DNA of 64,000 nt from Ophiodon elongatus (GCA_016806645.1 JACSYO010000566.1:186001-250000); one strand, 5' to 3'. Numbered from the stretch's first letter, positions 34,222 through 49,300 are shown. Notes: generated by a model not told the origin, from the sequence alone. Made by a program: numbers and translations.

Positions 34222-36887
34222 GGGATAGAAATGAGAACCTTGTTTTTGTAAACCTCTGTATGAAATCCATGACCCACTGTTCCAAAATCACGAATTTCAA
34301 GTAGAACGGAAAGCTTGATAGGCTGAAAAACAGTAGTGGGGGCGGGGCTTATAGTAAATGGTCAGTTAAGGTAGAATTCTAAAAGTATTAAATGTATTTT
34401 TAGATTGATTGTCATCTGTGTTAAAAATGCCCCATCAAATAAGCCACAGATATGCTACATTTCCACATCTTTCCTTTCTTATAATGGAGCATGAGCTGAG
34501 GAACTCCCAAGTTGTTGTTTTTTTATAATGGCCCACATTATAATCACACCCAAACACACACACAAAATGTCTGCAACTTCCCGTCACGTCGTCTGAACCG
34601 GCGTCTCAGAAAAGAGCACCTGACTTTGTTCTAGTCCCGCTCGTTCGCATGCTGCTTCAAAGGCGTCGTTAGATTAAAGAGAGCCAAGATACCACGCTTT
34701 TTCATCTGCGCTACTCGCACTAGGCCGCTCAGCTGTTGGAATTTGAATGAGACAGATCAAGATGAGAAGACTGGGAAAGGGAGTCAGGGTATAAAGATTT
34801 CACATAATCGTGTTTATGTGTTTTGGGCGACATCCTGCTGTGAGGACAGCCCTAGATTTGAAAGAATAAACCGTTGTAAAGTTTCCAACAAACACCAACC
34901 TCACTCTTCCACAAACACTACTGGATGAACAAAACCCCCCCAGATGTCTTCCTCATTGAGTTGCAGCACCGTCACAATTTTATTTCTAACAAGGAAATCA
35001 ATGGACGTTACCTGAACTGAACCCCTTTTTTCTAGTGTTTATTTTTATTTTTCTCTTCCTCTCAACATATATGAATGTGATATCCATTAAAGGAATAAAA
35101 GGTTTGACATTTGGGTATATATGCTCATTAATTTTGGGAGTTGGGTGTGAAGATTGGTTATGAGAGAACAATCAAAATATCTTTTCATATAGACCGCAAA
35201 TTTCACAAAAAAAAAAACAAACAAAAAAAAACTAAAACTATCCCTTTAAAAAATGTATTGATTGTGAGATCTCAATTTGTGATCAGAATCTGCTTCTGAT
35301 GAACCTTTGCACGAACCCTTTTCACTTTACTGCAGCAGTGTCTGCATCCATCCAGCGACGACCTATAAATCATTTTATTTATAATGCCATGCTTGAGCAT
35401 CTAAAATATAGACTGGGTTTTCTGTGCTCACGCCACAGTTATGACACATTGAAGCAGAGGCAGCGCTCCTTTGAACAAGCGTAATCCATTTTCACTGGAA
35501 TTAAGGTGGTATTCTCTTTTTATATCCTGTCTTGACGTGTGAAGCTCGCATGCAACCTATGCCTCAATGCCTTTAGCATTAAGCTATTTATCATGGTCAT
35601 GCCATTGTGCTTCATGTGTGTGCAGAAATGCGAGCCTATTTCAGCGTAGGCCGCCACACCATACCCCTGTAACAGATCAACATCCAATTGTCGTTGCTAT
35701 GCACATTGGGATTAATCATTTATAATACTAGGTTGACTGCACCGAATTTCTCCTCAGTTCTTGTGCCACTTCTGTCGCACAGATATAACCGGTCGGATAT
35801 TATACAGGGAGATGGTTAGCTGTGAGAAACGTGGTGGGTGCAGCGCTTACCTGATTTAATATTATGCATAAAAGCCCAGGCTTTGGGGTTGCCAGTCTGA
35901 TGTCGCTCATTAATTCTTCAGTTCAGTGGGCTGTGGACAGACACAGCAGATTGACAGGGGATGAGGAGACCTCACCGGCGTCTCCTTAATGCTTTGAAAT
36001 GGGAGTCTAGTTTAGCTTTGATGCCTCCTATTGCTAAATGGACATGCATCCCCCCCACACACAGCCTCCCTGCACCCGTATCCAACCCCCCCCCCCCCCC
36101 AAACACACTGTCAGTCAGTCATCCCAGTGTGAATACATGAATACTGTAAACTATAGCGACAGGGTAAATTACTATGTGTGCTATCAAGCCACAAAACATC
36201 AAAATGCTTTATGACTTTCTGGGAGTGTGAATATGGAGATCAGGAGGCTTGGTTTGGTACAGCCAGGAGGCTGGTGAGGTAGTTTTTCCAGGTGCGGCAC
36301 TCATTGCAGTTTGCATTTAATTCTCCCATGTGTTCAATTAGCAATCATTTTCTTTATAATCACTCACAAACAGAATCCATGTTTTTAGAGCGTGTAGCTG
36401 ATTGCACAGTATCGATCAATAGCAGCTCTTGCGTACATCTACTTGCATTATGCAGCTTAGATAAATAACCTGGCTGACTCCTCTCGTGTATTCCTAGCCT
36501 GACACCACACACACACACACACACAAGCACACACAATCACATGTGTTGTTCTCTGCAGGAGACAATACATTTTGCTCAGAAATAGCATGCTTTTACTATC
36601 GAGCAGCGAGATGCAAGTGTTGCTCATGTACCTCTCAAATCCAAACCTGTAAACTGCTGGCCCCTGCATGCATAATGCATGGTGACTGAGCCACATTTAA
36701 AGTGGATCACTGAAAACTTTGGAGCTCTGTGTGTTTGACGCTAAGCACAGGGGAGGATAGCAGAAACATGAAACTGATAGTGATTTTGTTTTTTGTATTC
36801 TCACAGAAAATGTGTCCACTCCTGAAGGAGTGTCTTTGGCATTGAAAAGGCTGAATACATTTTTTTTAAAACAAGATTTCGCAGGCT
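34222..36887. other. Intergenic spacer
   Basis: No gene is seen. It contains a C run near 36087-36101, a short (CA)n near 36507-36525, and A runs near 35207-35231. Confidence 0.5.
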
Positions 36888-37090
36888 CTCTTAAGCACCA
36901 CTGTGCTTAGGGCTAAACATCAGTATGCTCACAATGACAATGCTTGCAAGGTGATTAGCAAATGTAATGCTTACCAGCTTGGACAAATTTGAGACAAATT
37001 TAAAGTTTGACCTGATGATAATGGAAAGGCACTACATTTATTGGCAATCCATCCACTAGTTGTTGAGATATTTTAGTCCAGGGGCTGAAA
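36888..37090 (-). repeat. Dispersed repeat, family C copy 2
   Basis: On the minus strand it reads ATATCTCAACAACTAGTGGA, TGGATTGCCAAT, CATTATCATCAGGTCAAACT, TTGCTAATCACC and AGCATTGTCATTGTGAGCAT, ending near GCACAGTGGTGCTTA. This is the family C order with an internal deletion and opposite orientation to copy 1. Confidence 0.65.
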
Positions 37091-37160
37091 ATATATATGA
37101 GAAAAGACAAAATGTTCAAAAAGACGTTTTTTCTTAATTGTTCTTTTTTATCATTATTGT

Positions 37161-38281
37161 TTTATTACAAATACCACCATCAACAAATACTGAACTCAAG
37201 GCCTCTTCAATGAACTTTACAGTGAAAAGCAACAGGTTTGAGTTGAAAGGCTGCAATTTGATACATTTCCTGGACTTCCCTATCAAGGGTAGCCACTTAA
37301 TGTAAAACATTAATCAGACGCACCATACAAATTAATTTACAATAAATAGAAATAACAGTAAAGAATATAAATATGAATCTATTTAACATTTTAAACATAA
37401 TTCACACATTTATGGTTTAGTAAGGGTTCGGTCAGCTCGAGGGTCAAAGGGTCAGAGTTTGGACTGTGAGGTGAGGTAAAACTGTTTCAAAAAGACCTCC
37501 TAGCTCATGAATAATATGAGATTTCGAGATAGCATAATTATATTTTCAGTGCTTTCAACTTTTCAGACGACTCTGACTTAACAGACATTATCAACACAAT
37601 GAAAGTAGTGTTTTATGAGACTAGTTCAGTGATTTAACAAAGTTTCTAATTTCTCTTGTGTTGGTCTGGCATACAACGCCGGCTACAGTACAATCAAATA
37701 GTGTCAACTCTGACCTTGATGGTTTGATGATACATAACATAAATAAGATATGACAATAAAATATTCACAGAAAATTTGACATTCAGTGTAAAAAAATCCT
37801 TACAAAACGTTACTGAGTTTACAAAGTGTGAAAAATATTGTATTTTCCCCATTATAAAAAAATGCCACTTTGAACGAGGCAAGTGAAGTTGCTTCATATG
37901 CAATGAAACACAAGAATAATGAGTACGGAGAGACAATACATCGTGTACATGAAGTTATTGTGTCGGTTCCGCACGTTTTTCTATGAATCAGTTTGAACCA
38001 ATATGCTACCAAAAGCATCTCCTATCAAAGGCCAGTGCATTACCAAAAAGCTTTGAATGGCTGAGGTCTTGTAATGATAGAGTATTACTATTCAAACATT
38101 CTTGAAGTGATAGTTACAAAGTTGCCTTGGGAATGCTACAGAAGTCCTCCAGCAGTGACATTTTTAATCAAATTTCACAGACAGACAATTTTTTTTTACA
38201 TAAAGCAGTAGTTCCTGAAATGCAGGCCTCCTGATCTTAAAGTGTTCAGTACTTAGAAATATGCAGTACTGCTTGTGTCCG
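37161..38281 (-). other. pdzrn4: Probable pdzrn4 3' UTR
   Basis: The stretch after the pdzrn4 stop has no coding signal. The first canonical poly(A) signal on the minus strand is AATAAA (TTTATT at 37161-37166 on +), giving about 1.1 kb of UTR. An ATTAAA lies much closer (38163-38168) and could give a very short form. Extent is inferred. Confidence 0.45.
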
Positions 38282-38854
38282 CTAGACAGTTGTGACGGAT
38301 AGGAAAGCGTTATGTACTTTGGAGCCCTCTGGGACTCTAGCCCCATGGGTCATCAGCTCCTGGATGGTCATCCAGTTATCTAGGATCTTTTTGTTTCGTT
38401 TCTTCATCATCTTTTTGTGACTGAGCTCCAAGATATTGACCTCCTTCCTGCCCTCAGCTCCACTGCCTGGCCCCTCCTTTAGACACTCGAGGCGGCTCTT
38501 TTGCATGAACTCCCTCCTCTTTCTTTGCTCTCTGGCCCGCGCCAAGTGCTGCTTCCTCTCCTCTTTGCTCCAGTAGCGGCCCATCTTCATCTCGCTCATA
38601 GCATCGTCATCTGTGGTCATGCCTCCGCTCCTCTCTTCTCTGATCCTTAGCGCCCGCTCCCTCAGGATGCGGTCGCGAGCAGGCCTCCGGGCCACGTAGC
38701 GCGTGCCGTCGGCCCGAACTTTGACCTTCCACTCTAGGCGGGGTTCCCCAGGGCGTCCCGTCCGGTGAACGGGATCTCGACAGACACTGAGCAGACTCAG
38801 CTGACTTTGGGAATACTCCAGGGATGAGTGCTGTTGTAGCAGCTGCATGTAGCT
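38282..38854 (-). CDS. pdzrn4: pdzrn4 terminal coding exon (C-terminal tail)
   Basis: 191 codons including TAG at 38282-38284. SYMQLLQQHSSLEYSQSQLS opens the exon. Then come LEWKVKVRADGTRYVARRPA, MTTDDDAMSEMKMGRYWSKE, RLECLKEGPGSGAEGRKEVN and ILDNWMTIQELMTHGARVPE, ending SVTTV. This basic, probably coiled tail is the best conserved part of PDZRN3/4. The acceptor is CTGTTGCAG. Confidence 0.97.
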   Translation of the reverse strand, partial: SYMQLLQQHSSLEYSQSQLSLLSVCRDPVHRTGRPGEPRLEWKVKVRADGTRYVARRPARDRILRERALRIREERSGGMTTDDDAMSEMKMGRYWSKEERKQHLARAREQRKRREFMQKSRLECLKEGPGSGAEGRKEVNILELSHKKMMKKRNKKILDNWMTIQELMTHGARVPEGSKVHNAFLSVTTV

Positions 38855-41800
38855 CTGCAACAGAGAGAACATTGTTAGCACAGAGTTGTCTTTAGATGTG
38901 CCTCTCTCAAAGAAATATCAGCATTAAGCTTAGTTTATAATTGCTGCAGTGAAGTTGGCGCGAGCGCCAGAAAATTAAGTAATAACAGCAGGCGCAGGGT
39001 GCCCGCAAGTGGCCAATTCATTTTGAGATGCTCTAGAAACAGAAGGTCTTAAAAGTCTTTATATGAGTAAATATTTTGCCAGTCAAATGAAATTGTTTAC
39101 AGGATATTCAACCTCTGACTTGTTTCTTTACAGGGCTTGCAGAAAGGCAATAAAGTAGTCCATGAATATGAGATATAAGTATACAGATAATTACAATCCC
39201 TCCTCAGCATTGTGGAGGTTGGTTTATGGCTTTTTGCCGATTACTCCTACAGTCTAGGGGCATATCTATGGGTTACAATCGTGGTCTTTTTGATTCTTCA
39301 CAGTTCATTTAGTTTGTACGCCCTGTGGCGTTTCGGAGAATGATGCAACACACAGCTCATTGAGCATAAACGGCTCCGTTCATGCTCGGAGCTCGCGCGG
39401 CGTCTGCGCCAAGTGTGAGTCTAAGCAAAGCTTACGGTCCCTTCTTAATAAAACCTACCTGAAGTTGCCTGGATCCTCCCTGGCCTTGATAGGGCGTTGT
39501 CTGATAAGAACCATAGGGAAGCCCCCTCCTGGAATCTCTGCTCCTCCCTTTTTTCTCACACCTCTCATCGTCCGCCGGCAGGGAAGGGTCTGACTCAGAC
39601 CGGGAAGGGTTGCTCTGGTCTGGGCTGCTGGAGATAACAGAGCCTGGGTCTGCTGGTCGGCTACAACTGGGTGTACCCTGGGGATTGTGGATAGGGATGG
39701 GACTGGAGGGTGTGGAGGAAGCCAGTCTAAGGTTTTTCTGGTTGGTGATGCTGATGTGTCTCTTCAGAGAATGATCAGGAGATCTCTCCATTCCTAAAGG
39801 TGTCGACCGCGCACTCTCCGCTGTGTTGTAGGCACTGGAGCTGTCCTTTTCCCGAATCCTGTCGCTGTCCGACCGCTCAGGGTATTCATGGATGTCGGCC
39901 AACCTGCCTTTTCGCTTGTGTCCGTCTTTGGGGCTTCGTCCTGGTGAGCAGGACGCAGGTTGCGAGGGATCCAGCTGGTGGGCCTGGCGAAGCTGATGTG
40001 CCTGCATGATGCTCTGGCACTCAAGCTCAATGCTACAAAGCTCCTCATTTAGCATCCTCAACTCCTGCTCCACTCCGTTCACTCCTCCAACACCATCGAT
40101 GCCATCTTCATCCACTTCTTGCTCAGTTACGCTACACTCTATACTGTGTCGAATGGAGTACACCCCACACTCGCCTCCATTCCGGATTTGACACTTAAGC
40201 TCCAGAAGTTGCTGAAAGTGATTCTCTGAACCTAAACTCCCTCCTCCGCCATTGCGAATACTGATTACCCCTTCATGGCCTTGGCCTTTGGACAGTGCCC
40301 TCGGACCCTGGGTGTCCTGTGGCACTACAGTCCCTCGTCTTGAGTGTGGATGCTCTACCCGCCAGCGCTCCCTCAGGCATTGGGCTGGGCTCCTCCTGTG
40401 GAGTCGAGCCAACAGTGGTTGGTGATCTGGACTGTCTGTACTGTGACCAAACCCACTGTCTTTGTCTTGATTGTTGGAGGAACATGTGGCTGTGTCTGTT
40501 GTCATGTCTTCTTCAGCTAGAAGCTGGTGGAGGAAGAGAGGTAAAAACAGTAAGTCCTCCTCTAGGGCAATTTAATTCATGCAAGACCTTATTTTTATTG
40601 CAGAATATGATTGTGTTACAAAGTGCATTGTGAACAGAGAATGATCAGCCAAGTGTCCCTTGGAATTACATCCATAATGGACGATTCTGCACTTTTCCAT
40701 TTACGTCCAATGCCAATGCGGTAAGTAGTGTGCCCTATATGTAGAGAGCCTGAAAGTCGTGATGTAGATGTCATGGTGGTTGATGGACATGGAAGCACGT
40801 CTGATTTTCATGCTGGAGACCAGAGTTTGCGTCCTGTCATAGACCTGCAGTTAACACTTGACATTTTGCTTACTGTAACCACCATCTTTTCATCACCTGG
40901 TGCTTTGGCAGCCCAACCTTAAATCATATATATTTTTTAAGCTGGCACTGGATTTGAAAAACGTCAGGATTGAATGTGATCCAGTTTTGTCGAATTTTGT
41001 CTCCAGTTTTGATGCATTTGTCTCAGCTTACGCTCTCACCTCATCTCCCCTGTCAAAGTTACGTTCCTTCTGCTTCCTCCTCTCCTCCAGGATTTCCATC
41101 TTCAGCTCCTCCACAAGCTCCTGTTGCTCGTCATCCAGCCATACCTCCTCCTCCAGCTGAAATCACAACATCTTGTCAGAAACCTGTTTTTTGCCATGTG
41201 TTTGTGTGCGTGTGTGGAAAGAAACTCCAGAAAATCATGCTGACAGTTTGAAGGAAAGCAAAAGGCACTTAGACAGCTATTTGACATGATATAAGATTTC
41301 AAAACAGACCCGGGAGCCTGTGTAGGTGTGTGTGAGTGTTTACCTGGATTTCTGGTCTTGTCACCAGTAGTATGATGCTCCTTGCTTCTTCACTTGACAA
41401 CAAGGCAACGGCTTTCTCTCTGTCTTGCACTTCACAGCCATTTATCTGTACATCAAAGACAAGTAGAAGAGGAATGAACTTGTAGAAAGTCCCAACCACA
41501 CACCAAAGAAAGGACCTGTAATTTCATCATCATCATCATCATCCATTTTACTGACATGAATGAAAAGATAAGTGTAATACAGCTACCCATTGTTCCTTGC
41601 AAGACACACCTTGAGAAATCACACTCTTGACACTTTTCTCTCCTCTTTCTACCCATTTTCTCCCATCATTAGTCTGTTTTCACACCTTTCTTTCTCAGAT
41701 CTCTCCATCTGTCTGTCCTCCTTCCTCCCATCACATCCTCCAACTCCACGCAATCCCTAGGAAAGGCATGGGTAGGCTGCATGCTCGGTAAGGGGAGTCA

Positions 41801-44800
41801 ATTGCAAGTGTGTAGTCCGACCTCACGAGAGTCTGCTCTCAGCACACATCCAGACACACAATTAACTGTTCTGTGACAGGTGGCGTTCATCTTTTCCTCA
41901 CTAGAGTAATGGGTCTGTCAGAAGAAGATAATAGGGCCAGCAGTACAGCGGGCCCCGCTCCCCACAATCATTCACACTACCGGGATACAGAAACACTAGC
42001 GTGAGAGAATGGAGGTAATCAGAGAGTGCTATGTACAATAAATATGGAAGGAGAGGTAATGTTGGCACACTGTTGTTCAGACTGGAAGCAAGTTTAGAGG
42101 ACATGCAGTAATTGTCTATCAAACTATTTTTAACCATTTCAATATTTTTCTCGGAAAATCTAATTACACAAATATTCTCAGAGTCACACTACATTGCTGT
42201 ACTAGGTGTTGCTCGGATGACCCATATTTTTGGTAAATATTAGGGGAAGTTTTGCTTTACTGCATGATCAAGTTCAATAATTTATTACCATTTAATTTGT
42301 CTTAATTTGTGCTATTTATTTTACTTTTGTAATTTTGTATTCAACATATCAGGCACACCACACATTGGATGCTCACATAATGATTTTAAATAAAATAGTA
42401 ACACACATGCCATTGTTATCTAAATAATTTCTAACTTGACAAAAATGATATATCCAATTTAAATGTGTAGGTTAAGTGAAGTGCATTGAGTGCACTGAAA
42501 TTAGAGATATGTTGACAGCATATTGTCCCCAGTTACAAACAAATCCACATGGCTCTGTACTACAATGCCCTATCATGCAGGAGAAACGCTTGTGTGCTGA
42601 CCAAGAACTGAGAGACTCATCAGAGGCAAAGAGGTCTGTAAGTAACGTTACAGACAGCATGGCACTAGAGGCTAATTTTCACAAATATCAGACATGGCTC
42701 ACATAATGGAAAATACCATCAAATTGTATAATTAGTAAGTGAAACTGTAGAGAACATCAGGGGTTCCGACAACTTCTCGCTAAGTCCTAACAAGGGACTG
42801 CTCACCTTTGTGACCTACTCCTGGTTCCACTAATTAGTAAGCTCGGAGTCAAGAGTGCAAAAGCCTTACACTTTGTTAATCCTGTATTCCAGTGGGAAAA
42901 CATTGGGCACTTAAACTGTTTTGTATTTGTGGTAGACTTGATACAGACACAATCCAAAGTAGAAAAACGGTTTGCATATAAGGTTGCAACATTTTAACTG
43001 TGTGTGTTTTGAGAGAACTACTAGGGTTTTTCGCATAATGCCGCAGGGTAAGACAGAGAGGAGTGCCAGAGATGATGTAAGGCCTGGTGTAACTGTGAAT
43101 AGGTCTTTAATTTCCCTGGCAAAACGAGGTGATTAAATATACATATGCTTGCCCGGACTGGAGACACCTGCTGCTTAGCTATGCTCTAAAAAGACTGCCC
43201 TGCTAGCAGCTTGGAGGACCTAACCGTTTGCTCAACACAGAAAAATCAAATAAGAAATAAAGGGTTTTATCTTTTATATATTTTTTGTTAATACAGCTAA
43301 TATCAAATACAAGCACCTGTCATGAGTTCATAATATAACCTGTGTGAATGTACTTTGGTCATAGTGAGGACAATAAGCACCTGTAGAATACGATCTCCTT
43401 CCTTGATGCGTCCATCTCTTGCTGCTATGCTATTTGGCTCCACCTGCACAAAAGAACATGAAAATCAATGCTGACAGCCGGTCACTATCTCTGTTTTTTT
43501 TGAGAAAAAAAACACCATTGATGCACCGCTCTCTCACCACTGCTCTCTCATCCTTGCTGTCAGCTAAAAAGTTGTTTCTTCTTTTCATGAAGAGGAGCTT
43601 ATTTTCTCGCTGACAACCTCGTATTTTTCTTATGCCACACAGGTTTTTTTTCACAGGTTCTTGGAGCTGACATTTGTATCGTAGCTTGTGATTGAAACTG
43701 ACTGAGGTAACATGTAAGTCCTTAACATCATACAAGAGACCATGTGAGTTATAAATAAAAAAATAAAAACAATAAAAGTCGCGAATGTTTATTGCACAGG
43801 CATGATTTTATTTTAGTTGAATGAATAAACATCTCATATTTTTCAGAATGCGTCCCAGTGGATATGCAACAACAAAACAAGCCCTCAAATTTGATAAACT
43901 TTGTTGTTCTTGCATTGAAGATCAAGAGAGATAGCTACATGTGGGGAAAAAAAATCCCTCGTGGAAACGGAGAAAAGAATCACGCACTTCCTAAAGTTGC
44001 ACCGATGCTACCCATTCATACATTTTAATGAGGGAAATTTGCAATTTTATTCTTTTTTATCAAACATTTCAAAATAGATGCGTTCGGTCGTTGGGAGAGT
44101 GTCTTTAGAATCTGTTGAGGGTTAGCAGGTTTCATATTAACATATTCTCATCATTTATTATATTCTTTGTCTGGTTCAAGTAGAGCAGGAGAAAACTAGA
44201 GAATTAGTGAACAGATTTATTGATATGTAATTCTAAAAAGATTGAAAGAAACTAAATATACTGTGATTCTGTCATTGAGATCCTTATGGTAGCATTATAA
44301 TCCCCATAGCAGCTCTTACTTTTCACATGCTTGCCTTTTTTTGATAATACTGGGATTGAAACTGCACCTGCAGTCAGATTAAACATTTTTAAAGCCCTCA
44401 TAATTTCATCATTCATTCAGTTTTGTTTTGGAATGAGCAATGTGCAATTTTATTTTTTTTGATGCGGAAAAATCATTTGAATTTTAATAAAAATCTATGT
44501 AATGTATCCCCTCTTTGTTTAGTGTTTTTGGTATTCAGAGGTGGCGCAGTAAATTAGTCATTTAACATACTGTGTGGGGGAAAAGAGAAGGTTGTCGCTC
44601 AGAGCTAATTAAAACATTCAATTAAAACACATCAGAGCAGGAGGAATGAGAATGAACGGGAATCACATTTCAAACCCGACTTCCTCTTTTGCCATGCATC
44701 GCTCATTCAGAGTTGATATTTGACTAGCTAACGATTTTCTCTCCTTCCTCCCTCATTCAGTTCTACTTGCTCTGTGCTTCAGGATATAAAGATGGGAATT

Positions 44801-45455
44801 CAAATGGGATTTCATGCCATCTTTTAATAACTTCCTGCTCCAAAGGAAACTGATCATGGGAACATGTAGCTCTGTCAGACCTTATCGGGGAAGAAGGTAA
44901 TTGCGTGACCAGAAAAAGCAATTACTAATAAATCCTAAAAAGAAAACAGTTAAATGTGAGAACACTATTTTTACCTATAAGTGTAAGTGGACATCTGTCC
45001 CTACCTGGCTGACATAGATGCCGCTGTCCTCCTCATCGTCGGTCCTGTAGCATAGTGTCAAGCCAAGCTTCTCCAGGCTGTTCTGCCTGCACAGCTCCAC
45101 CTCCTGTTTCACACACAAACAAACCAATAGTGTTTTAAACTAGAAATGTTTTCCCATGGTGCACCTGTTATGAGTCCTTTCTCCCAGTGGATCTGATGGA
45201 TTCCAAAACCCATATTGTTGCAAACACAGTTTACTCATCTGTTTTACAGTGCAGCTGAAACGATACCACCATTGGGAGATGAGGTCCAACTGGATTTGTA
45301 TGCTCTACATCACCATCACTAATCACTTTGGGGGGAGAGGGGGGGTGTTGTTGTTCTGTAGTCATAAGTAGTGAGACTGCTTACGGCAAAGATAATCTAT
45401 GTTAATTTTCTACTGATAATATCCAAGCAACCTCAAATGCCTACCTTTCCTTTTC

Positions 45456-45515
<60 letters not shown>

Positions 45516-46286
45516 ATAGTTATATACTCATGAGTACTGTTGCATTTCCAATAAGCACTTTTTGCAATTAAGAGCATATCTGATGTCTCCACACGACTCT
45601 CAACATGGCGACGGCTGACGTCTAGCAGCTAACGGTGCAAACAATGAAGACAGCTCTGACAGAGCAAATAGTTTTTACTTTGAGGGGAACTGAAGTAAAA
45701 ACTAAATAATTATGTACAATTGAAGTGAAAGTTTAGCAGTTGAACTTAAAAATATACTTAATTTTCTGGGTGGCATAGTTCCAATATTATGTTCTGGATT
45801 GCCTCAATTTCTCTATAATTATTTGGAGTCAAGCACTAGACTCTCCTTTTAGATCGTCTTTGATCTCCACCAACTCCTCAGGGAACTATCGATATATTTT
45901 GCTGCTGAATGCTAACTCTGTCAGTTGTTTGGAGCTGAGCGGAGTACAGTGGGTTGATCAGAGCTCACCCTGAAAACAGCTGCCGGCTGTGACTAGAAAT
46001 GAGGTTGAATAGAATAGAGCATCGAGAGTGAACCAAAATGGTAAAACTGTCTCCAAGAATGACCTTCTATAAACAAAAGCGGGACAAAGCTGTCACCCGC
46101 ATTGCTCTCATTTGAACGATGTGCCAGTCAGGAATGATTACAAGCTGTTGAAAGTTTTTCCAGGGAAAAAATTACCAAGTCGTTTGTGTAGCACAGACCC
46201 ACACAGATTGAGGATTTTACTTCCAAACTGGTTTAGTCCCTTGGATTTGGTCACCACACTAGAACTCAGCCCAGCACAATGAACAT

Positions 46287-46352
<66 letters not shown>

Positions 46353-49300
46353 ACTCAATGGAGGACGACACAGCAAACACATAAACAAAGCCCCAGCATG
46401 TGTTCTGTACATCAATGAAATAGAAGCCCGTCAGTATCAAACTGAACCCAACATGTGTCAACATACGGGGGCAGGTCTTTGATGGCTATAGTAATGGTAT
46501 TCCACTGGCTGGTTCCGTCCCACAGGAAATGTCTCTAAATTTAGCTTGACTCGCTACTGGCTCCTTTTGATCTGTGCTGTGTATAAAGGTAATCACATAA
46601 CGATAACTCAAGGGGTAATCTTTATTAACCCCATGCTGCCAAATTCATTTCAGCACTGTGAAGTTGTGAACGGAGGGGAGTGGGGTAAAATGAGGGATGG
46701 GGGCAAGAATTAAGTCCCATACCCCTTTTTTTTCTGTCATGGGAAGCCTTGATAGCAGAGATTGGCAGGGGAAGTAATTAATTTCTGTGGCATTTAACTC
46801 CCTGTGCAGACAGCCTTGACCTTCAAAGGTTGGGGTGTGTGAGGAGTTTATAATATTGTTACACCATGAGCTGGTCCCGACTTCCCACAGTCCTCACCAG
46901 TTTAGTACACTGGCTGATTTGTAAAGGCCCTGACAGTGAAATAACTGCCGCATACATTGAGATCAGACAGCACTAACGCCTTTATGTCAGTGCACATTGG
47001 GCGGTACGCCGGATTACTGGGAGTCAGTTATCGTGCTGTGAAGCCCACTAGTGAAGATGTGTGGAGCCAGGGGTGCTGAAACTGGAGATAAGCTCTATTT
47101 GTGATGATTGGATCCTAATCCGTTTAAATTATGGCACACCGGGCAGAACTCAATTTCATGTGGCTTACAATGCATTGACACAATTGATGGAATTTGTCTT
47201 CTAAATTTACAGTATATAGTTATCCCAATTTAAAATAGGTGAGATCCCATTTGCCACATGTTACTAATGTATATTAGAAATGGAGACATGTGACAGGTGG
47301 CGTGATGTCTTTCAGAGCCACATTAAACATCTGTTTGTAACATTTCAGTCTTATATGCACTTAACAGGACACTTAATTTTTCATTCAAAAGAAATGACTG
47401 CCTAATGTTCATTGGCTCATTGTTTCCACATTGCAGATGATGACATCCTTTCAGCTGCCAGTATTTATAATGACAATCTTTAAAGTGTAGTGATGATAAT
47501 TCTGTCAGCTAGGACAATCTTACAAATAAGAGGTTACCTATTGAAAAGGGGGCTGTTTTTAGCTTCTATTGAATGTTTCCCTCTATGTTTCCTTTTCTAT
47601 TTGGTAGTACATTGACAAGCTCAACACAAACCATTTAGTGGAGGCAGCTCTTTAAAGTGTGACAAAATAACTCCTGTTAAAGGGTTATCTTGGATCGGGG
47701 TAAAGACTATTGATTTTCAAACATAAACCTGCGTTACGAACACGGGGGTGTGGATTTTGTAAGATGTAGGCATTTATCAGGCAGTAATAAAGATAGTATC
47801 TAGTTGCATCATGATAACTGTGGGAATTTTGGAGCTTGGCCCATACCACACAGTAAAAGCCTGGATGTCTTGGCCTGTGCTGCTTTGATGTTGACCATCC
47901 TTCATTTACAATTAATGAAAAGGTAGTACTACGTCTTTATTTTATCCCCTTTTTTCTACTTGCACTGACAAAGCTGAAAAATATTCTTTATTTTTGTCGC
48001 ACCACTTGCATCCCAATATGTTGGGGGTTTTGAGCATTAAAACAACCACGCCTTTGATGTTTGGCATTGTTGAAAATCTAACACTAAACAGATATCCGTC
48101 TGCTTTCTGGAAGACTGCTGCCACTTCAATAATCGCTGTATAAGCTGATGACCAAACGGAGCATTCATTCAAATCTTGCATTATTCAACATCACTTTCCC
48201 TGGAAGTAGATCTAAATATTCAAAAGAGGTTGCAACTGTTGAGAACACAATTAACTCACATATCCAATTCAATATTTTCAGTAATCTTGGATTTGGAACG
48301 GCTTGCTAACGATCAAAGATAAAATAAAAATGTTGGCTCTGAAACTCATTTGCTACATCTACTCTCTGCTACTTGGCAATATTATACAAAAGTAGCAGGA
48401 GTAGTATTATGACAGTGTAACAGCAGGAGTACCCATGTGGACAATCAGTTTGAAGTGAAGCCCAACCTGTCAGAAGTAATGTTCATGGGAATGGCAGCCT
48501 TATTCTGTACCATCCAAGAGGAAAGCCATTCGTGTTTCAGTTAGATACACATGGATGGACAGAGGTAAGTGAGGACGGCTGATTTGGTGTCTGTACATCT
48601 GGCAGGTGGGGGAGTTGACTGTATGTGCGTGTGTGTGTGTGTGTGTGTTGTAAAGCCGACCTTGTTCTGATACTACTGCTATTACCGCACACAAGCCCTC
48701 CACACCCCCCTCCACCCCCCATCCCACCCCTGACACACACCGGAGACTCTTTCATCCAGATGACGCTATAAGGTAAGGCCACAGCTGGCAGCAGAGGAAT
48801 CCTAATGACCCACAATGCAGTTCAGTGAACCAGGAAGTGCCTATTAAAACAGGGAGGACCATTGACAGTAGCAAACGCCACACATCACTGTCACCTAGCA
48901 TGACCTCGAGGTCTGCTCTCTAAGAGACATGATTCATCTGTTACAATGGAGACACTACAGACCATATGGCTATTAGAAAATAGCGTGCGTACATGCTAAA
49001 GTAAGACGTAAGAACAAGCTTAACGTTACCTGCTAAACATCAGCGTGTTAGCAGGTGTCATCGTAAGCATGTTAGCATGTTAGCATGACGACATTAGCTC
49101 AAAGAAGTGTTGTGCCTAAGGACAGCCTCAAAGAATCGCTAGCATGACTGTAAGGAGTACTAATTAATCATGAATAGATATCTTCAATAACTCTATCTGT
49201 GTAATGAGGGGCAATATGAACTTGTATATTTTTAAGTAGTAGTGACATATACTAATAAAATAAATGCAGCTTTAATGCATGTTATTTTGTGAACAAGCAC

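Noticed and set aside
39800..40191. Plus-strand frames over the long pdzrn4 exon
   Set aside because: They are antisense shadows of a 1 kb coding exon. The minus-strand reading has the conserved protein.
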